From the NCBI GenBank assembly GCA_024103355.1, contig JAGFIU010000011.1, positions 1 through 64,000 of the forward strand: a DNA stretch of 64,000 nucleotides, read 5' to 3'. The notes beneath the pieces are model-generated. The model made no database searches. It was not told where the DNA came from and saw nothing but the letters and a program-made list of their open reading frames with translations. The stretch is from Bacteroidota bacterium. GTDB lineage: Bacteria > Bacteroidota > Bacteroidia > NS11-12g > UBA955. The number at the start of each line of letters is the position of its first letter. Position 1 is the first letter of the stretch. Positions 34,375-44,826 of this stretch are shown here, one piece after another. The translations under genes and the position numbers were made by a program.

Positions 34375-36276
34375 ATGAAGCAATTACGATATTTTCCATT
34401 ATTCATACTTTTCTTTTTTATTATCACAGCATGCAGCGCCCAGAAAAAAGGCGGTGGAGACCGACCGGGTAAACATGAAAGTGAGGGGTTGAGATATTAT
34501 CAAATGGGAGAATATGAAAATGCACTTGAACAGTTTAAAATAGGTTTAAGAAAAGAGCCTGAAAACAAGAGTCTGTTAAACATGTTAGGAGCTATCTATC
34601 AAGAACTAGGAGACCATGAAAATGCAGTAATATATTTAAAGCAACTGACTCAATACCATCCGGACTATGCAAATGGATATTTCTTTCTTGCGCAATCCCA
34701 ATATAATATAATGAAATATAAAGAAGCAAAATTAAGCCTTGATACATTTTTAAAAGGCAAAGACTTGCGTCCTGACTATATTAAACTATCCAACAAAATG
34801 CTGAAGTCTATTGACTTTGCTATAAATGCAATGGCACATCCTTTAGACATCACTTTTGAGAATTTGGGTAAAAACATCAATTCGAAAAATCACGAGTATT
34901 GGCCGGGATTTACCATTGATGAGTCTGTATTTATTTTTACCAGACAAGACAGCTATGGCGAAGACATCTACATGAGCGGAAAAACAGGAGATGAATGGGG
35001 AAAGGCTTTCCCGCTACCAGGTGATGTTAATACTCCTAATAATGAAGGAAATGTATCCATCACCGCTGACGGTAAATACATTTTTTATACTGCCTGTAAC
35101 AGACCTGATGGCTATGGAGGTTGCGACATCTATTTGTCGGTTATGAGTCCTGATGGCACATTCAGCAAGCCAAGAATTATCAGACCACCGTTAAACTCAA
35201 GTGCATGGGAATCCCAGCCCAGTATTTCACCCGATGGTACTACTATTTATTTTGCGAGTAACAGAGAAGGTGGTTTTGGAGGTATCGATATTTGGAAAGC
35301 AGAATGGAAAGGTTCTAATTTTGGAAATCCGATTAATCTTGGACCTGAAATCAATACAGAAGGCGATGACCAAGCACCGTTTATCCATCCTGACGGGAAA
35401 ACGCTATACTTTTCCTCAAACGGCAGAGATGAAACTATGGGAGGACCTGATTTGTATGTTTCACGATTTGACGGTCAAAAATGGTCAAAACCGGAAAACA
35501 TGGGCTATCCTATTAATACTGCCGGAGAAGAGTTTGGGATGATTGTGGACAGAATGGGTGAATATGCATACGTCAGCTCAGACAGAAAAGGTGGGTACGG
35601 TGGAAGAGATTTATACCGTTTTAAACTTCCAAAAGATAAAAAACCGGAGCCGGTAAGTTATGTTAAAGGACGTGTTTTTGATAAATTGACACGCAAGCCC
35701 TTAGATGCAAAGGTCGAGTTGATAGATTTAAAATCCGGGAACCCAATCAAAACTGTGACAACAGATTCAATATTAGGAGAATTCTTGATTGTTCTTTCAA
35801 AAGATCAGGATTATATGTTTAACATTGACAAAGAAGAATACTTGTTTTATTCAGATAATTTTCGTCTTACCGAAGGCACAAAAGACAAACCATTTCTTGT
35901 AGAAGCACCATTAATTAAACCCGACACAGGAAATACGATTATATTGCATAATATCTTCTTTGATACTGACAAATACACCCTTAAGCCCGAATCCAAAGCA
36001 GAACTAAAAAAACTGTATGATTTGTTGATACGCTTCCCTGATATGACAATAGAAATTGGAGGTCATACAGACAATGTCGGAAACAAAGACCACAATAAAA
36101 AACTATCTGAAAACAGGGCAAAAGCAGTGTTAGAATATTTGGTAGAAATGGGTATTAAACGCAGCAGACTCACTGCCAAGGGTTATGCAGACGAAAAACC
36201 GGTTTCAACCAATGACACCGAAGAAGGTAAGGCAAATAATCGCAGAACTGAGATTAAGATTATTTCCAATAAATAA
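34375..36276 (+). CDS. PorE-like OmpA-family lipoprotein (TPR, beta-propeller, OmpA)
   Basis: This 633-residue lipoprotein has a lipobox Cys at 20 (ITACSAQ). TPR repeats follow (about 35-130), then a WD40-like/PD40 beta-propeller with repeated SPDG/YFASNREGGFGG-type blades (about 170-415), a carboxypeptidase-regulatory-like domain (about 425-510) and a C-terminal OmpA domain (GGHTDNVGNKDHNKKLSENR) that would bind peptidoglycan. This order is that of PorE, a T9SS component, but Bacteroidota have several paralogues with the same layout. The T9SS cargo genes in the window make a T9SS role plausible. Its TAA overlaps the queG ATG by 1 bp. Confidence 0.85.
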   Translation: MKQLRYFPLFILFFFIITACSAQKKGGGDRPGKHESEGLRYYQMGEYENALEQFKIGLRKEPENKSLLNMLGAIYQELGDHENAVIYLKQLTQYHPDYANGYFFLAQSQYNIMKYKEAKLSLDTFLKGKDLRPDYIKLSNKMLKSIDFAINAMAHPLDITFENLGKNINSKNHEYWPGFTIDESVFIFTRQDSYGEDIYMSGKTGDEWGKAFPLPGDVNTPNNEGNVSITADGKYIFYTACNRPDGYGGCDIYLSVMSPDGTFSKPRIIRPPLNSSAWESQPSISPDGTTIYFASNREGGFGGIDIWKAEWKGSNFGNPINLGPEINTEGDDQAPFIHPDGKTLYFSSNGRDETMGGPDLYVSRFDGQKWSKPENMGYPINTAGEEFGMIVDRMGEYAYVSSDRKGGYGGRDLYRFKLPKDKKPEPVSYVKGRVFDKLTRKPLDAKVELIDLKSGNPIKTVTTDSILGEFLIVLSKDQDYMFNIDKEEYLFYSDNFRLTEGTKDKPFLVEAPLIKPDTGNTIILHNIFFDTDKYTLKPESKAELKKLYDLLIRFPDMTIEIGGHTDNVGNKDHNKKLSENRAKAVLEYLVEMGIKRSRLTAKGYADEKPVSTNDTEEGKANNRRTEIKIISNK

Positions 36277-37199
36277 TGCAGCCCGACAAAGCCTCCAAGC
36301 TAATTAAGCAATGGGCTTCCGAAGCCGGCTTCATGCTATGTGGTATTGTCAAAGCCGAGCAGCTTGACAAAGAAGCTATTACACTTGAAAAATGGCTAAA
36401 CAATGGGTATCATGGCAAAATGCGTTGGATAGAAAATTATTTTGACATGCGTATTGACCCTCGCAAATTAGTACCGGGAGCTAAATCCGTAATTTGTCTT
36501 GCCTTCAATTACTATCCGGAAGAATCCCTTCCAAAAGATGGGGTCAAAATTGCCGGATATGCTTATGGCAAAGATTATCATTATGTTATTAAAAGCAAGA
36601 TGGCTGAAATAACAAAGAAAATGCAAACCGAGTTTGGAGATTTTGTTTTTAGAGTTTTTACAGATTCGGCCCCTGTTTTAGAATCATCGTGGGCAGGAAG
36701 AGCAGGATTAGGTTGGGTGGGGAAAAACACTATATTGATAAACAAACAACACGGTTCGTTCTTTTTGTTAGCCGAGATTATCTGTGATTTAGATTTCGAA
36801 TATGATATTCCTTATGCAAAGGACTATTGCGGTACATGTACTGCCTGTATTGATACCTGCCCCACTGAAGCAATTCTACCTGACAAAACACTCAATGCAC
36901 AAAGATGTATTTCTTATCTAACCATAGAACTCAAGGAAGAAATTCCGGCTGAATTCAACAACAAGATGGAAGATTGGGTCTTTGGATGCGATATCTGTCA
37001 GGAAGTTTGTCCTTGGAATCGATTTTCGACACCACATAAAGAACCTGATTTTTTACCGCATGAAAAATTGTTCAATATGACAAAACAAGACTGGTTTGAG
37101 CTTACAGAAGATATTTACAAAGAAATATTCAGAAAATCTGCCGTCAAAAGAGCAGGATTTGAAAAATTAAGCACTTCCATAAGACTTGTTAAACGCTGA
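36276..37199 (+). CDS. queG: Epoxyqueuosine reductase
   Basis: This 307-residue enzyme reduces epoxyqueuosine to queuosine in tRNA, using cobalamin and two [4Fe-4S] clusters. The cluster motifs are CGTCTACIDTCPTEAI and CDICQEVCPWN. The WAGRAGLGWVGKNTIL stretch is a family hallmark. It is shorter than QueG forms with an added HEAT domain, which is normal. It starts within the stop codon of the PorE-like gene, so the two are translationally coupled. Confidence 0.93.
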   Translation: MQPDKASKLIKQWASEAGFMLCGIVKAEQLDKEAITLEKWLNNGYHGKMRWIENYFDMRIDPRKLVPGAKSVICLAFNYYPEESLPKDGVKIAGYAYGKDYHYVIKSKMAEITKKMQTEFGDFVFRVFTDSAPVLESSWAGRAGLGWVGKNTILINKQHGSFFLLAEIICDLDFEYDIPYAKDYCGTCTACIDTCPTEAILPDKTLNAQRCISYLTIELKEEIPAEFNNKMEDWVFGCDICQEVCPWNRFSTPHKEPDFLPHEKLFNMTKQDWFELTEDIYKEIFRKSAVKRAGFEKLSTSIRLVKR

Positions 37200-37287
37200 G
37201 AATATGTCCACGTACCTATTAGGGATATAGATAGTTATTTTGTTTATAAAGGATATTTTCAGACCTTTGAAAACTCAAAAAAACTTC

Positions 37288-38112
37288 ATGAAATCATTAA
37301 TAAAATCAGTATTAACCATTTTAATATCAATCTTCTTTTCATTGAATCTTAATGCTCAAAAGAAAAAAGACATAATATATGAAAATGCAAGCATAGGGGT
37401 TTCTATTGTGCCATCACTACACGGAGGGTTCTTGACAATGAAAGGTGCTTCAAGTGAATTACTCGATTCATTGAGAAAAGCTGACAAACTCAAAAGTGTT
37501 ATGGATTTTGGTCTTCAATTTAGATTTCAAACCGGTAGAGATTGGATTGTAACCACCGGTGCATATTACAGCAATAAAGGTTTGACTAGAGTAAAAACAC
37601 CTGTAAATCTTTTGGATGAAATACACAAGAATATGCCTCGCGGTAAAACCGTAATTTCAGATGATATGCAAGGTTTTACTAGAGAAATATACTATCATAT
37701 AAATTATCATTTTCTCGAGATTCCGGTACTCTTTGGGAAGGACATTACACCAAAGAGAATGAAGAATGAAGAAATAAAATTTTCTTGGTTTTTTGGAGGT
37801 TCTTTAGAAGGATTATTATGGCATGATATGAGGCTTGAGTTTAGAGGATTTGAGCCCTATGGGATGAGCGAATATACTCTAAACAAAAATGAAACAGAGC
37901 TAAAACCATTGATAGCCAACATCTCTGCTATTGTTGGGGCTCGCGTTGATGTCGATTTATATCCTAAAATGCGGCTTTACTTTCAACCCAATATTAGAAA
38001 ACAATTCTTTTTTGCAAGCTACGGAATTGAAAAACATCATCTTTATTCTTTGAGTGCTGAGGTTGGGATTAATTACGACATAAGCAGTAACAAAAAAGAA
38101 AGAACTTTATGA
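37288..38112 (+). CDS. Outer-membrane beta-barrel protein (PorT-like size)
   Basis: This 274-residue protein has a signal peptide (MKSLIKSVLTILISIFFSLNLNA, cut here in two parts: about 1-23) and a predicted beta-barrel with alternating aromatic strands, ending without a typical Phe. The start at 37288 gives the signal peptide; an in-frame alternative at 37240 does not. It overlaps dtd by 4 bp (ATGA), suggesting coupling. It resembles PorT/outer-membrane barrels of Bacteroidota only in general terms; function is not assigned. Confidence 0.7.
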   Translation: MKSLIKSVLTILISIFFSLNLNAQKKKDIIYENASIGVSIVPSLHGGFLTMKGASSELLDSLRKADKLKSVMDFGLQFRFQTGRDWIVTTGAYYSNKGLTRVKTPVNLLDEIHKNMPRGKTVISDDMQGFTREIYYHINYHFLEIPVLFGKDITPKRMKNEEIKFSWFFGGSLEGLLWHDMRLEFRGFEPYGMSEYTLNKNETELKPLIANISAIVGARVDVDLYPKMRLYFQPNIRKQFFFASYGIEKHHLYSLSAEVGINYDISSNKKERTL

Positions 38113-38561
38113 GGGCTCTCATCCAAAGAGTTACTTCCGCATCAGTTGTAGTAGAAAACAAGGCTGTCGGAGCAATTGACATCGGATTACTACTCTTTGT
38201 CGGGATTGAAGAAGCAGACACTTTAGAAGATGTACAATATCTTGTTTCAAAAATTTCACAATTACGCATTTTCCCGGATTCAGAAGGGAAAATGAACCTA
38301 TCTGTAAGTGATGTTAATGGAAGTATGTTGGCAGTAAGCCAATTTACCCTTCACGCAATGACAAAAAAAGGCAATAGACCCTCTTTTATCAAAGCTGCTA
38401 AAGCAATTATTTCTGAACCATTATTTAATACCTTTGTCAGTGAATTAAAAAAAACTTCCGGTTTGAATGTTCAAACAGGAATTTTTGGAGCTGACATGAA
38501 AGTTCATTTGGTTAATGACGGCCCGGTAACCATTTGGATTGACAGTAAAAACAAAGAGTAA
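38109..38561 (+). CDS. dtd: D-aminoacyl-tRNA deacylase
   Basis: This 150-residue enzyme removes D-amino acids (and Gly from tRNA-Ala) mischarged on tRNA. It has the SQFTLHA motif and the C-terminal GPVTIW motif, which supplies the cross-subunit Gly-cisPro, plus the typical MRALIQRVTSASV start. Length matches the family. It is 6 bp upstream of the helicase gene. Confidence 0.95.
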   Translation: MRALIQRVTSASVVVENKAVGAIDIGLLLFVGIEEADTLEDVQYLVSKISQLRIFPDSEGKMNLSVSDVNGSMLAVSQFTLHAMTKKGNRPSFIKAAKAIISEPLFNTFVSELKKTSGLNVQTGIFGADMKVHLVNDGPVTIWIDSKNKE

Positions 38562-38567
38562 TTCAGT

Positions 38568-40832
38568 ATGGAAGAGACTCAACCGGAAATAAACTCATTA
38601 TTTGAGTTAGCAGTTAAATATACAAATCAGACAAACTGCAATTTATTTGTTACCGGACGTGCGGGAACAGGTAAAACTACTTTTTTACATCATATTGTAA
38701 AAAATTCTCTGAAAAAGAGTGTTATTGTAGCTCCTACAGGAGTTGCAGCAATTAACGCTGGCGGTGTTACAATACATTCATTATTTCAATTGCCCTTTGG
38801 ACTTTTTCTACCTGACTACCCTTTTACAAACACACACAATACAATAACAGTAAACAACAAGTATTCATTGCTTCAGCATGCCAAAATGGGCGGTAGCAAG
38901 CGTAAATTATTACAAGAATTAGAGCTTTTAATCATTGATGAAGTATCTATGGTTAAAGCAGACACCTTTGATGCAATCGATACGGTGCTAAGACATATTC
39001 GAAGAAGGCCCAATGAAGTTTTTGGCGGTGTACAACTTCTCTGCATTGGGGACTTGTTTCAACTACCTCCGGTTGTGCGGGAAGATGAATGGAAAATAAT
39101 GAGTGAATACTACAAAACTCCATTCTTTTTTGATTCTAATACAGCAAAAGACATGAACCTTATCAAAATAGAATTTGAAAAGGTGTATCGTCAGAACAAT
39201 CGTTCCTATATTTCGCTTCTAAACAGAATCAGAGAGAACCGTATTGAATATGAAGATTTGGAAGATCTCAATCATAATCATTATAAACCTGATTTTACAC
39301 CTCCTGAAGGCGAAAACTATATCACTCTTTGTTCTCACAACGCAGCAGCAGAAGAAATAAACCGTCAACAACTAAAGAATTTGACGACTCCTGAACATTA
39401 CTTTGAGGCTGAGATTTCGGACGACTTTGCAGAAAACATGTTTCCAACCCCACGTGTACTTATTCTAAAAGCCGGAGCACAAGTGATGTTCATTAAAAAT
39501 GACAGCGGCAATGACCGCAAGTTTTATAATGGCAAGCTCGCGCTGATAGACCATATCTCTCAGGGAGAAATTTGGGTAAAGTTTGAAGATGAAACTGAAT
39601 TATTTAAAATTCCTAAGCTTGAATGGGAGAACATTCGATATAACTTCAATAACAATACTCGCAAGATTGAAGAAAAGAAACTCGGCTCTTTCAAACAGTA
39701 TCCAATAAAACTCGCATGGGCTGTGACCATTCACAAAAGTCAAGGACTTACATTCGAGCGTGCAATCGTAGATGCAGGACGTTCATTCTCCGAAGGACAG
39801 GTTTATGTGGCTCTAAGCAGGTTAACCTCTCCTGAAGGTCTGATACTAAAGACACCTATAGAACCTCGAAGCGTCAGAAGCAGTGAACAAGTAGTAGAAT
39901 TTATGGAAGGAATCAAATCGGAAGACGAACTCGATGAAGAACTCCCAAATTGGCAAAAAGAGTATTTAAACACCATCATTATCAACAATTTAAGCCTGAC
40001 TAAACTTGAAGAGGATTTCACACTTTTCCTCCATTCAATGGAAGATACCAAAGTTCCAGATAGGGTTCTGACAGAACGAAATGCGCGAAAATCGTTTGCA
40101 ATTATTGTTGAAATGAATAAGGTTTCACAAAAATTCACAAACTCACTCTCAAACAATATTTTACCAAATGCCCCAAAAGACGGTTATGAATATTTGTCAC
40201 AAAGGATAGAATCTGCTACGGCTTATTTTACAAAAGAATTAGAAGAGAATCTTTTGTTTTCAATTGCAAAATATAGGGCTGATATACGAAAAGAAAAAAT
40301 CACCCGTAAATTCAACACCCTCATCCAAAATCTCAACGATGAAGTTGAAATTAAAATTGGCATTATAAAATCAACAAACTCATTGGTAAAGGGATTGGTA
40401 AACAAAGGTAATATCAGAGAACTTCTTGATGAATATTACAACGGCACCGTAAGACTTAATGAGCAAATTAGTGAATCACCCAAGGTTAAAAAAGTCGAAA
40501 AAGGAGATAGCCAACGAATGACATTAACATTATTTAAAGAAGGCAAAACAATACCCGAAATTATGGAACTTCGGGCGCTTGCAAGTTCAACAATTGAAGG
40601 ACATTTGGCGGGATTTGTATTGACCGGTGAGCTCTCTCCTTTTGAGTTGTTGGATAAAGAAAAATTAAAAAATCTGGTAGAAACCATCAAATCTAATCCC
40701 ACAAAAACAATCGGAGAAATCAAACAAAAATTAGGGGAATCTTGTACATTTGGTGAACTTAGGATAGCTCAAAATTACTGGAAATACTTGTTGAATCTTA
40801 AAAAACAAGCGATATCCGAAAAAGACAAATAA
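38568..40832 (+). CDS. RecD2/Pif1-like helicase with C-terminal HTH domain
   Basis: This 754-residue superfamily 1B helicase has a Walker A motif GRAGTGKTTFLHHI (about 30-44), Walker B IIDEVSMV, and motif VI in HKSQGLTFERAIVDAG with VALSRLTSPEG. The C-terminal 120 residues form a helix-turn-helix region (SSTIEGHLAG and GEIKQKLGES) of the type found in bacterial AAA+ helicases annotated as HTH/HRDC-containing. It likely unwinds DNA forks or recombination intermediates. Confidence 0.88.
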   Translation: MEETQPEINSLFELAVKYTNQTNCNLFVTGRAGTGKTTFLHHIVKNSLKKSVIVAPTGVAAINAGGVTIHSLFQLPFGLFLPDYPFTNTHNTITVNNKYSLLQHAKMGGSKRKLLQELELLIIDEVSMVKADTFDAIDTVLRHIRRRPNEVFGGVQLLCIGDLFQLPPVVREDEWKIMSEYYKTPFFFDSNTAKDMNLIKIEFEKVYRQNNRSYISLLNRIRENRIEYEDLEDLNHNHYKPDFTPPEGENYITLCSHNAAAEEINRQQLKNLTTPEHYFEAEISDDFAENMFPTPRVLILKAGAQVMFIKNDSGNDRKFYNGKLALIDHISQGEIWVKFEDETELFKIPKLEWENIRYNFNNNTRKIEEKKLGSFKQYPIKLAWAVTIHKSQGLTFERAIVDAGRSFSEGQVYVALSRLTSPEGLILKTPIEPRSVRSSEQVVEFMEGIKSEDELDEELPNWQKEYLNTIIINNLSLTKLEEDFTLFLHSMEDTKVPDRVLTERNARKSFAIIVEMNKVSQKFTNSLSNNILPNAPKDGYEYLSQRIESATAYFTKELEENLLFSIAKYRADIRKEKITRKFNTLIQNLNDEVEIKIGIIKSTNSLVKGLVNKGNIRELLDEYYNGTVRLNEQISESPKVKKVEKGDSQRMTLTLFKEGKTIPEIMELRALASSTIEGHLAGFVLTGELSPFELLDKEKLKNLVETIKSNPTKTIGEIKQKLGESCTFGELRIAQNYWKYLLNLKKQAISEKDK

Positions 40833-40874
40833 TCAATCATCTCAACCGGTATTGTCTTTCCCAATTCAAAAATA

Positions 40875-40904
40875 TTTGAGTTATACATACAATGACTACT
40901 TTTG
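40875..40904 (+). promoter_or_regulatory. Consensus Bacteroidota promoter of the kdsA operon
   Basis: TTTG (40875-40878), an 18-bp spacer and TACTTTTG (40897-40904) are a textbook promoter of the TTTG-TAnnTTTG type. The kdsA ATG is only 6 bp beyond the -7 box, so the mRNA is nearly leaderless. Confidence 0.7.
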
Positions 40905-40910
40905 CACTGC

Positions 40911-41723
40911 ATGATAAAAAACATCCCTTACATTTCACATTCTAACAGTTCAAACTTCTTTTTGTTAGCAGGGCCTTGTGCTGCAGAAAGCAGAGAGTTG
41001 ATGATGCAAGTTGCGGAACACCTCACAAAAGTGACCGACAAATTAAGAATACCATATATTTTCAAAGCTTCATACAAAAAAGCAAATCGTACACGATTAG
41101 ACTCATTCACCGGTGTGGGTGACGAATTGGCTCTTAAATGGTTAGAGGAGGTTCACAAAGAATTTGGGATACCTGTTGTGACCGACATTCATTCAGAAAT
41201 TGAAGCCGAAATGGCGGCTCAGTATGTTGATGTTCTTCAAATTCCTGCCTTTCTGTTCAGACAAACAGAGTTGTTGGTTGCAGCGGCAAAAACCGGAAAA
41301 TTTATCAATATTAAAAAAGGGCAATTTGCGGGACCTATTGCCATGCAACATGCTGCACAAAAAATCAAAGAATCGGGTAACAACAACATATTACTGACAG
41401 AACGCGGCACTTTTTTTGGATATTCAGATTTGGTCGTGGATTTTAGGAACATTCCAACTATGAAAGAGTATGGCTATCCTGTAATCATGGATGTAACACA
41501 TTCACTTCAACAGCCCAATACAAACTCCGGAGTAACGGGAGGTTTGCCTCATTTGATAGGCAAAATGGGTAATGCTGCCATTGCAACAGGTGCTGACGGC
41601 ATTTTTATGGAAACACATCCTGAACCTGCAAAAGCATTGTCTGACGGTGCAAACATGTTGCCTTTAGCTCAAGTTGAAGAAAAACTTACACAATGGACAA
41701 GAATCAGAGAGGCAATCTTGTAA
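40911..41723 (+). CDS. kdsA: 3-deoxy-8-phosphooctulonate (KDO-8-P) synthase
   Basis: This 270-residue enzyme condenses PEP and arabinose 5-phosphate into KDO-8-phosphate for LPS. Visible motifs are [33 protein letters not shown] (PEP/phosphate contacts) and [15 protein letters not shown] (metal-site His/Asp region). The ATG at 40911 was chosen because the promoter -7 box ends at 40904; a TTG at 40902 would overlap it. The next gene starts in its stop codon (TAATG). Confidence 0.95.
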   Translation: MIKNIPYISHSNSSNFFLLAGPCAAESRELMMQVAEHLTKVTDKLRIPYIFKASYKKANRTRLDSFTGVGDELALKWLEEVHKEFGIPVVTDIHSEIEAEMAAQYVDVLQIPAFLFRQTELLVAAAKTGKFINIKKGQFAGPIAMQHAAQKIKESGNNNILLTERGTFFGYSDLVVDFRNIPTMKEYGYPVIMDVTHSLQQPNTNSGVTGGLPHLIGKMGNAAIATGADGIFMETHPEPAKALSDGANMLPLAQVEEKLTQWTRIREAIL

Positions 41724-42373
41724 TGATAAAAGCACAAGGTATAAAAAAGTATTACAATAATCTTCAAGTATTGAAAGGTATTGACTTGGAAATATCCAAG
41801 GGCGAAATTGTAACTATTGTGGGAGACTCCGGTGCGGGAAAAACGACCCTGCTACACATATTAGGAACATTAGACAAACCTGATTCCGGTACTTTGGAAA
41901 TTAATGGAGAAAGGATTGACAAGTTGGGTTCAAAAGCATTATCAAAATTCAGAAATAAAAATATTGGATTTGTCTTTCAATTCCATCATTTGCTCCCCGA
42001 GTTTACGGCTCTTGAAAATGTATGTATTCCAACATGGATAGCCAAAGAAAACAAAAAGACATCTATAGAAAGAGCTAAGGAATTACTATCATTACTCAAG
42101 CTAGGAGATAGATTGGAGCACAAACCATCGCAACTTTCCGGTGGGGAGCAACAAAGAGTTGCTGTTGCAAGGGCATTAATCAATAGCCCGGCAGTAATTT
42201 TTGCAGATGAACCAAGCGGTAATCTTGACTCCAAAAATGCAGAAGACCTTCATAATCTCTTTTTTGACCTCAGAAAACAATTTGATCAGACATTTGTGAT
42301 AGTAACTCACAATAAAGAATTTGCAAATCAGAGCGACCGAACTTTATCAATGAAAGACGGATTAATCTTATAG
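41723..42373 (+). CDS. lolD: LolD-like ABC transporter ATPase
   Basis: This 216-residue ABC ATPase has Walker [13 protein letters not shown], signature LSGGEQQRV, Walker [14 protein letters not shown] and switch His in VTHNKEF. The [16 protein letters not shown] segment fits LolD/MacB-type exporters best. LolD with LolC/E releases lipoproteins from the inner membrane; no permease gene is adjacent. Coupled to kdsA via TAATG. Confidence 0.85.
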   Translation: MIKAQGIKKYYNNLQVLKGIDLEISKGEIVTIVGDSGAGKTTLLHILGTLDKPDSGTLEINGERIDKLGSKALSKFRNKNIGFVFQFHHLLPEFTALENVCIPTWIAKENKKTSIERAKELLSLLKLGDRLEHKPSQLSGGEQQRVAVARALINSPAVIFADEPSGNLDSKNAEDLHNLFFDLRKQFDQTFVIVTHNKEFANQSDRTLSMKDGLIL

Positions 42374-42382
42374 AATCAAAAC

Positions 42383-43600
42383 ATGAAAACAATTTCAATA
42401 AAATCACACAAAACACTGTTATTTACAATAATCGCGATTGGATTTCCTTTCTTGCAATCTTGTGCACAACCACCGGAAACTCCGCTCACACATGCCCAAA
42501 CCATGGTTCAAAACAAACAGTATCTTTCCGCATTTGAATACCTGGACAGTCTTGACCCAAACAACCAAAATCCCGATATTTTTCTTGCAAAACAAGATAT
42601 CGCAATTCATTATTACATCGCAACGGTTATGCACCAAATGTTTGCATTTGAAAATTTGCAAAAAAACCAAGACATTGAAAAGATGCGCAAGCAGCAAGGG
42701 AATTTCCTAATGAAGGATTTCCCCGTTCAGGAAATTTTTGATACGCTGATTCAAAGGAATCCAATGAGGTATGATTTGTATAACGGTGCAGCAGAATTTT
42801 ATTATGAGATATTAAAAACATATCCAGAAGGTTGGATTTTAAATAAGAATGAGGTTGAAAAGAGAATTGAAAAATATGCCCCAGTTGCAATAAAAAACAA
42901 AGTTGGCTCTGCCAAAACTTATTACCTTATGGCATACCTTTATGCTCAAAAAGAAGACTACAATCAAGCGATGACATATTATGCCATTACCCTTGACAAA
43001 GATCCTCAGTTTGCGGGTGCGTATTATAATTTGGCACTGACTCAGATGTACAGAAAAGAATTTTTGGCTGCATTAAGTGCTGTGCAATCCGCAATCGACT
43101 TATATAATGATAGTGTTCCAAAAGCGGAATCATTCAGGCTTGCCGGCTATATCTGCGAAGAACTGTCTGATGATACTCAGGCTTATAAATATTTTCTTGA
43201 AGCCTGGAATCATGACAAAAAGAATCTTGATAATATTCACGCACTTACCGATATATCCTTAAGATTAAAAAAATCAGAATATAAAAAGTACACCAATATT
43301 TATTTTGAAACAGCGCCTGAAAATGCTGCTGTGTATGGTGGTTTGATTGAAATATATGCCCAATACAACAATGCTAAAGAATTAATCACATTCTTTGAAG
43401 AACAAATGCCCAAATACACAAATAACAGTGAGGTGTTGGCTAATCTTTACTATTTTTCTGCCGGCTTGATTAATAAAACTGATAAAGCAAAAGCAAGTGA
43501 CTATCTTAAGAATGCCGAAGTTCAATTCAAAAAATTCGTCCCGAAAGACAATGAGATTTTCATAATCATTGAAGAAAAATTAGAAGAACTAAAAAGATAA
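42383..43600 (+). CDS. TPR-repeat lipoprotein
   Basis: This 405-residue protein has a lipoprotein signal (lipobox Cys about residue 28, FLQSCAQ) and multiple TPR-like helices throughout (for example AKTYYLMAYLYAQKEDYNQA and AGAYYNLALTQMYRKEF). Probable outer-membrane lipoprotein scaffold. No function can be assigned; position after lolD may reflect envelope biogenesis. Confidence 0.78.
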   Translation: MKTISIKSHKTLLFTIIAIGFPFLQSCAQPPETPLTHAQTMVQNKQYLSAFEYLDSLDPNNQNPDIFLAKQDIAIHYYIATVMHQMFAFENLQKNQDIEKMRKQQGNFLMKDFPVQEIFDTLIQRNPMRYDLYNGAAEFYYEILKTYPEGWILNKNEVEKRIEKYAPVAIKNKVGSAKTYYLMAYLYAQKEDYNQAMTYYAITLDKDPQFAGAYYNLALTQMYRKEFLAALSAVQSAIDLYNDSVPKAESFRLAGYICEELSDDTQAYKYFLEAWNHDKKNLDNIHALTDISLRLKKSEYKKYTNIYFETAPENAAVYGGLIEIYAQYNNAKELITFFEEQMPKYTNNSEVLANLYYFSAGLINKTDKAKASDYLKNAEVQFKKFVPKDNEIFIIIEEKLEELKR

Positions 43601-43606
43601 ATAAAT

Positions 43607-44032
43607 ATGATTCCTGAACAAACATTAAATTCAAAAACGATTATTTTCTTTGATGGAGTATGCAACCTTTGCAATTCTTCTGTTCAATTCATTATCAAGA
43701 GAGATATAAAAAATAAGTTTTTATTCTCTGCTTTGCAGTCTGATACTACGGAACAATTATTCAAAAATTTTAATTATGTGGTTCCAAAAACCAATTCTCC
43801 GGAATCCATTGTTATCTTGACAAAGGGCAAGTTTCTAGACAAAAGCTCCGCTGTACTTACAATAGCCGGCCAATTAGGAAAAGGATGGCAATTGTTTCAG
43901 ATATTTTGGGTTTTCCCAAAACCTATTCGTGATTCAATCTATCTTTTTGTAGCGCGTAACAGATACAAATGGTTTGGAAAGAAAGAAGCATGTATGATTC
44001 CTACACCTGAACTAAAGGCTAAATTTATTTGA
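43607..44032 (+). CDS. DCC-family thiol-disulfide oxidoreductase-like protein (DUF393)
   Basis: This 141-residue protein has the family signature FFDGVCNLCNSSVQFIIKRD near its N-terminus, including the CxxC-type cysteine pair (C21/C24 region), and a C-terminal YKWFGKKEACMIPTPE. DCC/DUF393 proteins have a thioredoxin-like core with unproven chemistry. It is 6 bp downstream of the TPR gene. Confidence 0.85.
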   Translation: MIPEQTLNSKTIIFFDGVCNLCNSSVQFIIKRDIKNKFLFSALQSDTTEQLFKNFNYVVPKTNSPESIVILTKGKFLDKSSAVLTIAGQLGKGWQLFQIFWVFPKPIRDSIYLFVARNRYKWFGKKEACMIPTPELKAKFI

Positions 44033-44038
44033 AGCCCT

Positions 44039-44821
44039 ATGAACCTAATCAGTAGTAAAGACAATCCGCTATTCAAGAAGATTATTAAACTCGAGAAATC
44101 TAAAGAGCGGAAAGAGAGTGGTTTGTTTACTATAGAAGGGAAAAAAGAGACTCTATTGGCATTGCAGAATGGCTACGTCATTACAGACTTAATATTGGCA
44201 GAGAATTCAGACCTCTCCCAAACTGAAAAAGATTTATTTTTAAAAATCCCAAATCATCACAGATTCAGCATCAATCTTTTCAGCAAGATTACCTATAGAA
44301 ATGACCATTCTGAATGTATAGCTATATGTAAGGTTCCAAAAACAGATTTGAATAAAATCAAACTCTCTAAAAATCCATTACTCATTATCTTGGAAAGTGT
44401 AGAAAAGCCGGGAAATCTAGGAGCAATTCTCAGGTCAGCGGATGCTTGTGCTGCGGATGCAGTAATCATTTGTGAAGAAAAATCAGATTTTTTTAATCCC
44501 AATGTAATCCGTTCCAGTGTAGGAACAGTTTTTTCAGTAAACAAAGCATCGGCTAAAAAAGAAGAAGTAGTAAGGTGGCTAAAGAAAAATCAAATAAACA
44601 CCTATACTACATTTATTGAGAATGCCCTACCCTATTCTCAGGCCAATTTTAAACAAGGCTGCGCCATTGTGTTGGGCACCGAAGCTGTGGGGTTATCAAA
44701 CTATTGGAGACAAAAGGAATTTCAGAATATTGTAATACCCATGCGCGGACAAAATGACTCATTGAATGTCTCTGTGGCTGCTGCCATATTAATGTTTGAG
44801 GCACGCAATCAGAAAGATTAA
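44039..44821 (+). CDS. TrmH/SpoU-family RNA 2'-O-methyltransferase
   Basis: This 260-residue protein has an N-terminal substrate-binding domain and the SpoU knot: LESVEKPGNLGAILRSADA (motif 1), VLGTEAVGLS (motif 2) and IPMRGQNDSLNVSVAAAIL (motif 3). It methylates rRNA or tRNA ribose with SAM; the exact site cannot be read. Last gene of the kdsA plus-strand run. Confidence 0.92.
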   Translation: MNLISSKDNPLFKKIIKLEKSKERKESGLFTIEGKKETLLALQNGYVITDLILAENSDLSQTEKDLFLKIPNHHRFSINLFSKITYRNDHSECIAICKVPKTDLNKIKLSKNPLLIILESVEKPGNLGAILRSADACAADAVIICEEKSDFFNPNVIRSSVGTVFSVNKASAKKEEVVRWLKKNQINTYTTFIENALPYSQANFKQGCAIVLGTEAVGLSNYWRQKEFQNIVIPMRGQNDSLNVSVAAAILMFEARNQKD

Positions 44822-44826
44822 TCGCC